From positions 1,426,001 to 1,490,000 of the forward strand of contig JABWDB010000012.1 of NCBI GenBank assembly GCA_019614645.1: a stretch of DNA of 64,000 nucleotides. The letters run 5' to 3'. Shown here piece after piece: positions 1-11,027 of this stretch. A program made the translations under genes and the position numbers. Within the stretch, counting starts at the first letter, position 1; each line of letters opens with the position of its first letter. The notes under the pieces were generated by a model that worked only from the letters and a program-made list of their open reading frames with translations, was not told the DNA's origin and ran no database searches. This stretch comes from Stratiolaelaps scimitus (taxonomy: Eukaryota > Arthropoda > Arachnida > Mesostigmata > Laelapidae).

Positions 1-1702
1 CGGTAGACTCTTTCCTATTCGGCCTGACAATAGCCAGAGCATCGCATCCTCAACTGGTTACGAGTGCCACAATGCGGCAAGCCTTCACAGATGTAACCTG
101 AACGCCGTGTAACAGACGGCACTTGATTGACAGGAGGTAAATTTATTTCTTCTTCATATTACTATTATTGTTATGCTTATTATGCGCTTTAATCGGATGG
201 ACAGGAGTGGTGCTTATTTCGATTGTGACAAAGTAGAACCCGTCGTCTACATACGAACACAAATATTACGGAAGAATGTAATCCATCAGGGTAAGCCAGG
301 ATGATGCTGAAATATTATATAATAGCGCAGATCAACCATATTTGATTCGTTTATTGTACTCACTACACAATTGGAGCATGAACGACTATACTTGTTGTAG
401 AAAAATCAAGATTTTAAAGGGAAGCTCCGTAAAATAACATGTTAGTAAGTGGAGACATGTTAATACGTCGACGATAGCTATGTAATACATATATTAAATC
501 CAAATAGTTCCTCAGAGTGTAAATCATTAGGAGGAGCTAAATTAGACGAGCACTTCGATGGAAGGTGTAGCTGCATACTGAGCTACCTTCTGGCCATATA
601 GCGCTAACCAGCTGTTTATATATCTATGAAAGACGAAGTCGTTAGTGGAGCGACGTCTTAGAACTTTTTTAGAGGAGGTTTTTAAAGAGGTTCATTCCAA
701 TCTCTCTCCTGAAACCCTAATTTCGACACGGCCTCAGTGAGCTGCATTTATCAAAAGCAGCCCCTAGCACGCAGTTTCAGCTCTCTCAAGTGGGTTTTCA
801 TTAACCAATGTTGTCGTTGATGTCAGTCGACAAAACCCCTCTATGTTTGAGTGTTTCTACTATCAAATGACGACCAAGTACGCATTCGGTCTCGTAAAGA
901 ATGGGTGGAGGTAAACAAAGCTCACACTTGTTAACCCTTTATTGAATTCTTCTTCTTCTTCTCCTTATTGCGTCTGTGTATTGCAGTGAACTGAGGTAGG
1001 CTACCGAATGATGTGTATTTGAGCGCGCTGAGAATAACAGATTACTCACCACCATGGTGCTTATTGTTAATTGTTGTAAATTTATTTAATTAGTTTTTCC
1101 AGTATTATAAATGATGCTTTCAGTCTCTGTATTGTGGGTGTTGTTCTTTGAAAAGCACTTCACCCCCCTCCCATAAACTCATATATCCACATGTGCATAA
1201 TTTTCGTAGACACCTAACTGGCTTAGGTATTACATTGGATTAGGATATTTATGTATTTAATAACGACAAAACGTATCGCGAACATCAAATGTGCATTTAC
1301 TGATAGATTCAACGTGTTCCACTTCAACGCATTTCTAGAGCTGCCTTTCACGAAGCAAGCGAAACACTAGATAACTTATTGATGTGTATAACACTATAGC
1401 ATGTCAATATATGATGAAGTTATATAATAATATATAGTTTCGAACGAAATCCCGCTGTTGTCCCCGCCGCGCCACCTGATGAACGCCATCTAGTTGTTGA
1501 TGCGATTATTGTTGTTGTGGATGTGTATACCTCTAGATCAGTGTGTCCCATCAAAGTCCTTGTTATCCTTGTAGTTCCTTCTCGACCTTATTCGCATTCT
1601 AGACTTGGGTTGTGAATTCTGTAAAGTCAGATCCTCGTGCCCTCGCCAGCGGCTGCCTCTAGCGGTTGGCGTATCGCCCCGAGCAGCAGCAGCATCACAA
1701 TA
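1..1702. other. AT-rich non-coding stretch upstream of the first exon candidate
   Basis: No reading frame here has recognisable protein content and no RNA gene was seen. Positions 1390-1425 contain a short segment that recurs imperfectly at about 6615-6650, built around a GTCAATA-ATGATGAAGTT core. Base composition rises in GC from about 1440 towards the exon candidate at 1703. The stretch could hold the 5' untranslated region and promoter of the GAS1-like gene, but no specific promoter element is identifiable. Confidence 0.5.
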
Positions 1703-1763
1703 ATGTCAACTCGCATATCCACACAATCTCCACTGCCAGCTCGTGCTGATCTCGTCATTGATC
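1703..1763 (+). CDS. Candidate first coding exon of the GAS1-like gene
   Basis: The next GAS1-like exon (10745) has no in-frame ATG before its signal-like hydrophobic segment, so an upstream coding exon must supply the start. This stretch begins with ATG at 1703, runs 20 codons plus one base, and ends at a good donor (C|GTAAGT, GT at 1764-1765). The leftover base C plus the GC that opens the exon at 10745 makes an arginine codon, so the phase fits. An in-frame stop lies upstream at 1622-1624. The join would give a protein of about 353 residues, near the length of vertebrate GAS1. Splice phase alone is weak evidence, because one exon in three would match by chance and other short exons may exist in the 9 kb gap. 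No transcript evidence is visible. Confidence 0.3.
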
Positions 1764-2639
1764 GTAAGTGTCGTCTGTTCTGCATCGTCAGCAGCATTCG
1801 AAGAATAGACACCCCCCAACCGTCTCCCGACTGCTCTTTCGTCCAATTCCCTGGACAATAACACCATCCAGTGCAACTAAACATCTAGACGGTTAGCCGC
1901 TCAAACCCGATTAAATCCACCTTTGCTGAGGCGCGCCTGCCTGAGAGACTCAGATGAAACGTAGTCCGCAGTCCACGTCGTCCGTGTTGAGCAGATAGTC
2001 CGACAAATGGCAGAAAGGCAATGATAGAAGGCAAAGACGACCTTGCAGGCTAACTCTCCTCTGTTCGTCTATTGATGATAATGATACCAGCTGATGTTGG
2101 CAGCAAAACAGCTACGGCAACAGTAACAGCCGAAGCAGAAGCTATCGCGGTGTTGGCAGTTACAGCCGAATAGCAGCCAGATAAGTGGAAACAGACCACA
2201 GAATAATATTGCTGCACACACATATATATATATATATATATGAGTGGAACACAGATTGATCGAATCGAATTGTCCATAATCATTAACTACCCCGAGAAGT
2301 GCTCGTCCGCCATGATTGCGTCTGGGAGTCACAAGAAACAGGACACAAATGTTTCTTTAAAGGATAAGCAGAACATGTGGCTGCCGCTTGCGCTTATCGC
2401 GATTTATGATGTCCTAGCTACACGCGCACATAAACGGACGTATGTAGTTATATGGATGTTTATTTGAGCTATTTGAGCACAATATATCCTTCAAAGGAAC
2501 CGAGAGACAACACAACATGGTTGTCAGTCTCGATAGGTGGACAGATATGAAACGGCATGGTCAACAGAGCTAAATATATAGAGTATGTTTGTGCGTGTGT
2601 GTGTGTGTTAGCTTGTAAGAGCGAATCCTCAGTGGTCTA

Positions 2640-3095
2640 AGCGATAGGGTCAACGTAGGCCAACAGGCCCCGTAGGCCGTGGGTGGCTTGACGCCGACGA
2701 AGCCGACCAAGGTAAATATCACGCTCTCCAGAGCTCTTCCTGCGCGGCCTGCACTCGGAGATTGTGTGTGCGCCGGCTGCGTCGACGTCAGACAGCTCGA
2801 CTCGGCTACGCGCGAACCGCTACCGCCGCCACAGTTGATCGACTCTGTCTAGCGCCAGGAGGTAGGGGGAGGAGGAGGAATCGGCAGGGCAGTGCAAGTT
2901 GAAAGTAGAAAGTCCGAGCACCAACAGCAGCAGCAGCAGTATGCCGCGGCGTCTGCGTTCGACGCCAGAGAACGCAGACGCTCGAAACACGGTCGTCCTA
3001 TTTGGCGGCCAATGGCGGCGAGCAACTAACGAGGCAATCGGAGGAAAAATCAAACCGCCGAGGGGAGTTGGACTGTGCTGAGATCCCACCAGAGA
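2640..3095. promoter_or_regulatory. GC-rich, CpG-containing island with a possible untranslated exon
   Basis: This block is clearly richer in GC and CpG than its flanks and contains a (CAG)n run near 2925-2940. A consensus-like donor, CCAAG|GTAAAT with GT at 2712-2713, ends a stretch that has no nearby ATG, so it could be an untranslated first exon of the + strand GAS1-like gene. Overlapping open frames on both strands (2899-3081 + and 2820-3089 -) appear to be by-products of the composition. A promoter role is inferred only from composition and position. Confidence 0.25.
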
Positions 3096-3749
3096 GCCTG
3101 CATTGATGCATTATCTGGCTAAAACAGGTGGAATTCTGATCGGAGTAAAGGCAACTATCTCTTGTTGATACCTCTTCGGTACCAGAGAGAACAGACGTCT
3201 CCGATCCTATTGTGAGATATCATAATGTGTTGAAAAACGCGATCATCTGTTATGTGCTGGATTAGGGGTGTGTGTGTGTGTGGATCAATTTAGCGGGATG
3301 ATGACAAAGCAAACAAACGAATAGACAATGTTGGCAAGGCAACACAGCAGTATTTTTGTCTCACTTGTACAGCTGCAGAGTGGACGGCTGCAGAGAACGG
3401 ATTCTTCTATAACGCTTCAATGATGCGCTACTTAATATTAATTACTGTGAGGTGAAAGTGAGCTAATGACACCAGTGTAGGCCAACTGGATCATAATTAT
3501 CACACGGACGCAATTCAATTCGGGCCACAATGGCCGATGAGATTAAGTTACATCAAAACGGTATGTCGAAGTACAGTTCGTCGATTGATATTTGAAATAA
3601 TTCTCCACTGCTACACACTTCGGTGTTTCTCTAAACTAATCGTCTTGCTGTTGATAAATCTGCTGGGATCCTTCGGCCATGGGATATTTTGTGCGACCAT
3701 TTCTTTCCGACGTAGGCACTCATATGTGGGTTAATTTTTGCATACAACA

Positions 3750-3840
3750 ACCGCCTCCATCGATGCGGCCTTGAACCAGCAACCTGCGGCTTTGCAAGCA
3801 GAGCCCAACGTCTAAATAAGACGCAAACGATGATAGGGCC
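3750..3840 (-). repeat. Degenerate tRNA-derived SINE head or tRNA relic
   Basis: On the minus strand this segment has a tRNA-like box B (GGTTCAAGGCC) preceded by an anticodon-arm-like GGGCTCTGCTTGCAAAGCC. The box A region is eroded and the acceptor stem does not close, so it is not a working tRNA. It differs in sequence from the SINE copies at 12.8 and 18.4 kb and would be a separate tRNA-derived repeat. Confidence 0.4.
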
Positions 3841-6800
3841 ACATCGTTGTTACATTTGGGTGGAGTATATCATATATCGAGATCATCGTAGGCCATTATT
3901 TGCTCAAATAATAGGGGCAATCGCATGCAACATTTATAGAAAGTCAGATCATCTGCACCGGATTTGATGATTTTAAAGTAGCTAATATAACTAATGTATA
4001 GTAAAGATACAAATAGAACTATGAATATCAAATCCGCAGTCGGTACATAGGGGAGATGAAGCCCAGACAGGTACGAATATGAAAAAGAAAAAGTACAAAT
4101 CTAAATCACATAGGAACAGCAAGAATGAAAGTTCTGAGTTAACAGGACAATAAGGCAAAATCGAGCCCCAAGGGTACCGGACAAAATCACAAAGTAAAGG
4201 CTTGTGATGTTCGATCGCTATATTAATAAACATTTGGGCGATTCATAAGCGTACACGCATCAGGAGGAGAAGGATTCCCTTGCGGGAAACTTATCACGCA
4301 AGGGCGAAAGGGTTAGTGGCCTATACCGGATAGGCTGGAGTTATCTATACAGGAAGGATAAGTAGACCGGCAGTGGGATACGGCCCAGGTGACAGATTGA
4401 ACTCCTGTCGTGGCCTCTGCGAAGTGCGAATTCCTTTCCTGACATGTCTCGTAGTAATGCTACATAATATAAGTACGGATAATAAATATCTGCCGAGAAA
4501 TGTCTGCGCGTTTGAGAGAAGTACTCAGGGTCCTTCAACCGCAAGCGATCGAATATGATGTAAGCGGCTGATGGATGCGGAGACAGACATTATTCCAAAA
4601 TACAAATATCATCATCACCATCATCGCCATGGCCCCATTCAACTCCATACTCGTATGATACCTTGTATCGTTGGCAAGGTGCAGGCCATTTTTGGGTGAA
4701 GAAATTGCCCGTCCTTGGTGGTTGTTCCACGTTACAAGGACATATTCGGCGTTTTAATACCGCCGATATCATTATCATAGCTAAGGGGATACTGCGAGAG
4801 AGTTCCCAGTCATTTTTGCAGAGGGCAAACAGCCTCGCGCATATACTCATATTAGGATAAAAATCTCAAGGAGAGCTTAGGCCTGCGAATAACGTAAAAA
4901 CGATGAACCTCTTCGAGCATCATTTTCCTGAAGGCTGAAAGAACTCGGTCCATTTAGTCATTAATGCAGTTTTGTCATTCCATCAAATCCGATATTCCAA
5001 ATCGTTCATTTCGAAACAGGAATGGATCTAGTAATGACTGATATGAATTCATTCTTTGGGCTGGAAATCGATGTTGTTACTGTTCGCAGAAAACGTCTCA
5101 ATTCTACTAAAACGCTCGGCCGTATCTGAACTCGCGTTATATGCCCCGCGGAAAGTCATGTAATAGACATTTCACAATTATTTTCAAAAGGTTGCAACAT
5201 AATCGAAAACTATTTCTATAGCCTAACCAGTTATTCTCAGATGGAGCAGAACACTGGGTCAGGATATCTGACAAAGTAGCTGGAGGTGGGGTGAAGCTAT
5301 AATAGTTACTGATTGATTGAAATATGAAAAAAAATGCAGCCGACCCCATGAGGTCGTAACGGCATTCGAGGATAACGCTACTCTCTATACTACTTGCATT
5401 TTTTTTTCGTCGACGGAGGCAGCACTTGCTAACGCCCTGTCCACTAAACCCTTTGTGAGTCTACTAATTATAGACTGTCCTAAAAAGGACCAGTGCCCAT
5501 TGGGGATATATCGTGCAGCGCGTTTGGATAGCGCGCCTTTACACTCACTAAAGAGCCCATTGTGCTATGATACAGAGGTCACTCGTATGTTGCGCTGTCA
5601 AATCCGATGACGATGCGCAGGTCTACACACAACTGCTATAATAGTATTCTAATTTGGTGCGACTTCAACAATGATACCAACGATAATAAGATTAATAAGA
5701 ACAACATTTAAATAAGCGAACATTTCAAAGAGACGCCCCTCTCTTTTTTCTACTCGCCATAATAAATGAATTCTGAGATCGTCGCATACAACAATCAAAT
5801 CGTCTTCACCCTCATTGATGTCGTTGTTAATATAATGATGTTATGACCGCCATAATTCCGCTCGTATCAATCCCATTGAGTGAGGATGGATACTTAGGGG
5901 TAGAGGTTAGTTTTTGACATAATCTGATAACAAATTGACTCGTTTTTCGAACGGCCCTACGTGGCTAGATACGTCATCTTATTCGTTAGTCTTCCACAAC
6001 ATGGAGGGATGCTTCGCGTTTCCGACATTCTATGTCTCGGCCTCTCTCGTAGGGATCAGGGGATTCGTTGGAATGCTTTTCATTTTCTGTGTGATGTCTG
6101 GCTGATCCTATTTCAAATCTGCCTACGGCCATCTCACTGAGGTAATGCTTCCGTGAAATGAACACATGGGTGTTTTCCGCCGCAGAGTATCTGGCAAGTG
6201 GAGAACCCTGCTAGGTCCTAACAGTTGGCGATTTTCACTGCCTTACTATATGCATTAGATGGATAGACGTATTGTTAAAGAAATATAGTGTCATGTATTT
6301 AATATACTTTAATTAATTTCAACTTACTTCCCATTGATATTTGTCCTCGCTATTTAGGTGCGCTCTTATTATTGGCTAAGGATACATTGAGGAGGAGGAG
6401 GAGGCATTCGGAACGAACTTTATGGGACAGAGCGGGCTCCCACGAGCCCAACTCGAACTGTTTGTGTAGATGTTACAATAATGTTTGCGCCAGGTATCAC
6501 CACGTTGGTGAATGCAGTCGATCAGTGGTCACTGACTGATCCGCCAACAAACATAAACATGTTGATTCTTAGGTGTGTAACTGCCCTGTTTACACGAGCT
6601 GACCCCTCGTACACAATACAATAGCGTGTCAATAAATGATGAAGTTTCTCATACACTTGCGTGACGATTGCCTACGCTGATCCTGGTACTAAACATATGT
6701 ATTCCCTGTGTAATCCCGTTGATGATTAAGTGATGAGCATTGGACTGCTAGATCTAAGAGACATGTGGTTTGAGATAAAATCCTTCCAGACGCAGAGAAT

Positions 6801-6900
6801 CTTTGTGCTTCTTTCTCAGCTTTGTTTATCTGTGAGTTCTTGTCAGGCACGACCGGCGGAAATAAATACGCGAAGTTGACCCCGACAAGTTCTCATAATA

Positions 6901-6972
6901 ATACCTAAACGTCTAGTGCTGAAGCCTGTCACATAACAAAAGGGAACCGTAGCTGAAGGTCAGCTCAAAATA
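6901..6972 (+). repeat. Dispersed repeat fragment sharing sequence with 36691-36756
   Basis: The segment opens with ATACCTAAA, then CTGAAGCCTGTCA, and closes with AGCTGAAGGTCAGCTC followed by A-rich sequence. The same order of blocks occurs at 36691-36756, where flanking duplications indicate retroposition. The closing block also resembles the 3' end of the SINE at 12819-13002 (GGCTGAGAGT then GCCCGAAAA). I see no clear target-site duplication at this copy. Confidence 0.5.
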
Positions 6973-7436
6973 AATCTCTCCCCGTATTCACCAAGCAATA
7001 TTTCTTCATCTAAATATGACCGCAATATCCTCGCTGGTTCCACAATATCTGCGATTGTGCTTGAAACAAGGATAACTTCATTATCCTAATATTGTTACAT
7101 ATGTTAATTTGTTTGAAATGTGATATGTTGTCACTCGCAAACATCCCACCTCAAGAATTACATGATTCGTTAATTCCCCTTATCATGTGCTCTATAAACA
7201 TGATGATGCATTCCTACTAGCTGTATCGTAATGGCAGTGTTTGCGCCTTGCTTATATAGTCAGAACTATGTTCTATGGCTGATATTTTATAGCTTGCTCA
7301 AATGGAACTTCCGTGTAAATCCAGTCGTAACCCTCACGTTTTTGTTAGTAATTGATGTGTCCGAGATGTTGCTTCAGAATAACCTTTCTTGCGTACTGAC
7401 TCCACATAAGATACGATATATATATATATATATATT

Positions 7437-7560
7437 AGTTGCCTGACATTCATGTCAGTGTCAACTTTTCTGGATGAAAAAACTTCCTGTAAAGTTGATT
7501 TACTTGTTTTTCTTTATTTTCATGCATCAAAGTTGACACTGATAGAGATTTCAAGCAACT
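7437..7560. mobile_element. MITE-like element, 124 bp with 32-bp inverted repeats
   Basis: The ends 7437-7468 and 7529-7560 are inverted repeats of each other over 32 bp, with 26 matching positions. The inner 14 bp (TCAGTGTCAACTTT and its complement) is perfect. The 60-bp centre is non-coding and T-rich. A (TA)10 tract abuts the left end. This structure fits a miniature inverted-repeat transposable element or a stable hairpin relic. Flanks do not show an unmistakable target-site duplication, and no partner transposase is visible in the window. Confidence 0.6.
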
Positions 7561-7785
7561 TTTTTTCTATAGGTAATCGTCATTCTCTCGAGTGGGCATC
7601 ATGCCGGTGAATGTCAACGCGTACCCCCGGTTTAGCTACTAAATATTATGGATTGATTAATCTTACAAGCGAGTTTACCGAAAAATCGACCTATGAGGCT
7701 AGAAGCTGACAGGGTAGTAGTGTTCAGATTTCGGCCTCGTTCTGCGTACGTATAATCGCACATTTTTATTCAAAATATGACACAT

Positions 7786-7848
7786 TGGATTAAATAAATT
7801 AATACGTACATTTTTATTCAAAACGAACATATTAATTTATTTAATCCA
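7786..7848. repeat. Perfect 19-bp palindrome with 25-nt loop
   Basis: TGGATTAAATAAATTAATA at 7786-7804 is exactly complementary to 7830-7848. A 16-bp motif, ACATTTTTATTCAAAA, occurs just before the left arm (about 7760-7775) and again inside the loop (about 7808-7823). The combined direct and inverted arrangement suggests a foldback-type insertion or a nested duplication. Confidence 0.6.
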
Positions 7849-9204
7849 GGAGAGCTATTCCCCCGCTTTGTTTATGCACATACAGCCACCTGCCAACGAT
7901 AACAAGGATACGCGAATATTTATATGAACGCCCTATTCAAGCAAACGTAAAATATAATAACAACAGCACTTAGATGGCCAGTATAAATACGAGATACTCC
8001 TGCGTCCTTAAGCGGCAGGCAAACTTCTCAAACCGTTGGACCGATTGATAAAAGTGCATTAGAGTGTTTCTACAAACAACGCGCAAGATGATCTGTAAAA
8101 AAAACGATGAGCAGATGCCAATTCGAATCGACTGAATACACCGACTTTGGCATACATCGACCAACGACAAAGAAGATTCTGCAGTCTCATTCAACTGTTG
8201 CTATCCGATATACTAGAGTACACTCTCTGGAGAGTGCAACCTAAAACTGTAGCACGCGCGATACGAGAGAAACAACTTCAAATATATATTATTATGCGGC
8301 TTAAATTTGCCTTGACAACAGGCACAACCGCAGTGACGGATCATCTGTCCATCAAAGTGTATACGTTCCAAATGGCGGACAATTGAGATAAAGGGATTCG
8401 GCACGTGAAGATATTCTTCTTCATATCGTCTTATCCTTTGCATGGAACGGATAATGATTTCAGCCCGCTCCCTTATCAGAAGGCAACTTGTTGGATAACA
8501 CAAACAGATGTGTCTCATTGTGCAGACGGGTAGGTGTGGCCTCGTTACTTCACACCAACCCCTAATCGGCAGATATCCATTTCGCCTCTGTTGCAGCAAT
8601 TCTCGAGCGCTGCCCAGACTGGATGGCGGCAACAGGCTTACAATCTGCATTAAGAAAGCGTTAGATAGAGAGAGAGAGAGATCGATATAGAGGGGATGAA
8701 GTGGGACCGGCCGCCCTCGCAAACATTTGGCGTTAAGCGATGACGTCTTTGCACTAGGTCTTTAGTCGGCGCACGTACAGTGTCGAATAGTGTCGACGAT
8801 TACAAGAGTGAGGGCTAGTATAGTGGTTGACTCAGCATTACTCTGCCAGCCAATGTTTTCACGTTCAGGCAATCAGGGACTTGAGTAAAGTCGTGTCCTG
8901 AATCTCTTGGATTTCCGAGGAATTCCTGCCAGCGTCCGAGCCACTCACCATTTAACATTTGGTGCAACTCATAACGCATGCGGAATATCTGGACGAGAAT
9001 ATAATTGATGTGTATAGTTGATTCCGCTCACAACTCTATATACAAACAATATACAAACATATGAATCAAGACATTTCTGCCTTGACCTGTACATGTTCGT
9101 TCATCTAAAACAAGCGTTAACACTACCTAACAAAATATATTGTCAATAAGACCGACTTTGCAGCTCATTTTTAATCAAATTTCAACCAGTATTTTATTTA
9201 TCAA

Positions 9205-9265
9205 ACTAATTAAGCCCTGATCCCTTTTGGTTAATAAAGGTGTATTTGTATTGTATTGTATATTG
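9205..9265 (+). repeat. Possible LINE or SINE 3' tail with (TATTG)n
   Basis: The sequence TTAATAAAGG followed by repeated GTATTGTATTGTA resembles the short tandem 3' tails that non-LTR retrotransposons leave in arthropod genomes. No coding part of an element is recognisable just upstream, so this would be a strongly 5'-truncated copy. The assignment rests on the tail motif only. Confidence 0.3.
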
Positions 9266-10744
9266 ATGTCATTGTGCGTCGTAGAAAAACATGCGTTTGT
9301 CTAATTGCCACAAAAATACCAAAGGTCACCCAAGGTTGATCACCAAAGGAGTCGAATCAATCCCCACGGCTGGGTGATTTCAGTTGGCAAAATTTGCTAG
9401 AGCGGAAATCTGTAGGAATGGCTTCACTCGATGCCAAATTGAGAGGTATCGATAGAAAAATAACAACAGCTCTAAAGTCGATAAAAATATTTCATAAGGA
9501 TTCTATCTCCTTCTCCGCAATATATTTTCCGCACTTCCACTAATTTTAGAGCAGTGACAAGGACACCACAGGACACATAGGCGCTTCATCATCGTAGTAT
9601 TCTGAAGATAGCTTGATACTCATGCCTTATTATTATGATTATTTGGTATTGGAGATAATACGCCTAACGCTACTCGTTCGTCTTCACTCTTCGTACAACT
9701 GAGCGACTGCAGTAAACTGCAGCCACTTTTGACATACTGAACAAAATTGCTTCGCAAAAATTACCTTGTCGCTCATATCCGGCGCTCGGGATGAGCACCG
9801 GAGAGAGCCGATTCGAAGTGGAGTACACCCCTACAGGGAGGAAGGATGTTTACTCGGAGTGGCGTGAAGAATCCGTATAGTCGATATGATCCATCCATTT
9901 TGCTCAGGTGACTTTGTCAACATCATTCTCGTGCTCGTCGTTGAACGCGCGCTGGGCACGTTTGGTTCGCTAGACTCGTATAGCTTCTGCTAACGTCACT
10001 GTTAGCTAAAATTAACGAAATAATTCCATTGGTATTTAAAACACGACGCTCTAGCGTTGGCGCCGGTATAGTGAGGGTCGCCTTTGTATATTGCCATCCG
10101 ATGGGCATCGTTGGGGGCTTATCTGACGGCATTTAGTGTCTCGATTCTCCCGTTGGAAAGTTCTGAGAAGGACATTTGCATGAAAACTGAGCGAACGACT
10201 CGAATTCAGTTAGTTTAGAATAAATCCCAGTACTCGTTTTTTTTTACTATAATCGAATCGTATTTTCATAGAGTACACCGAGGAGGCCAAAATGTCAAAT
10301 GCTCATGATATAAGAAATTCTAGATAAAGTAAAATGTTTGTTGTTGGGTTCATTCGAAGGATTTGGGTATTACTCCTTAAGCTATACAGGAGATTTTCGT
10401 AGTATTTATAAATATAAATTTATTTAGGGGTACAGTTATGATGTGAGTTGAGTTGTAGACATTTCCTCGCCTGTTACTGGTAAACCCTACGGCGGGGGAT
10501 ATTCGACACGGACATCATCTGTAATCAAAGGTGATGAAAGTAGAAAACGAATTAGATGCAGGCAGCGATGTTCACCAATTCACTATCACCCAATCCAGCA
10601 CAGACCGCACTAATCAGTCGATGCCGCCTACGAATATACAAAGTGGCGCTATACCAAAATATTGTTTATTTGCTAATGATGCACTGGAATAATACACAAT
10701 AGCCAATGTCTTACAACATCTAACACGACCTACTCTAATTTCAG

Positions 10745-11027
10745 GCCACCTCTGCTGTTGGCGGAGTTGCAACGTCCTCAGTGTTGCATGGCTTCGTTCT
10801 CTGCAATGGCTCCTGGTGGCAACAATCCTGGTGACGCAGTCGGTGTCATCGATGACCGTCTCAGCGCCACCTTCAGCGGGACGAACTGGCAATCAAACAC
10901 CACTGGTGCCAGAGCTTTCACAGATCAACTGCTCGACAGCCATTGCTACCTGTCTCAAGAAATCGCAGAACTGTGGGCTTGTACATCACACCTATACTCT
11001 CGGCTGTGGAAAAGAACTTCAAGGAAG
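10745..11027 (+). CDS. GAS1-like gene, exon with signal segment and first cysteines
   Basis: The acceptor is the TTTCAG ending at 10744 and the donor is GGAAG|GTTCGT with GT at 11028-11029. The reading frame is set by the GAS1 motif NCSTAIATCLKKSQNCGL (about 10927-10980) followed by HHTYTLGCGKELQG. Before it lies a hydrophobic run, WLLVATILVTQSVSS, that looks like the core of a signal peptide, then a Ser/Pro/Thr-rich spacer. The first in-frame ATG is at 10852, after the hydrophobic core, and an in-frame stop sits in the intron side at 10690. The true start is therefore in another exon. The two overlapping frames at 10758-11051 and 10943-11170 are shadows. Confidence 0.75.

Larger units (their letters stand above)
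1764..10744 (+). other. Presumed large intron or upstream region of the GAS1-like gene
   Basis: About 9 kb without a recognised coding exon. If the candidate exon at 1703-1763 is right, this is intron 1. It holds the GC-rich island near 2.7-3.1 kb, a tRNA-like relic, repeat copies at 6901 and 7437, a palindrome at 7786, a LINE-type tail near 9205 and (TA)n tracts at 2222-2241 and 7416-7435. A minus-strand open frame of 169 codons at 8213-8722 shows no recognisable domain. Confidence 0.45.

Noticed and set aside
8213..8722. 169-codon minus-strand open frame
   Set aside because: It is the longest frame in its region but has no recognisable domain, no supporting splice or promoter context, and includes a GA/CT microsatellite translated as SLSLS. 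A chance frame is more likely.
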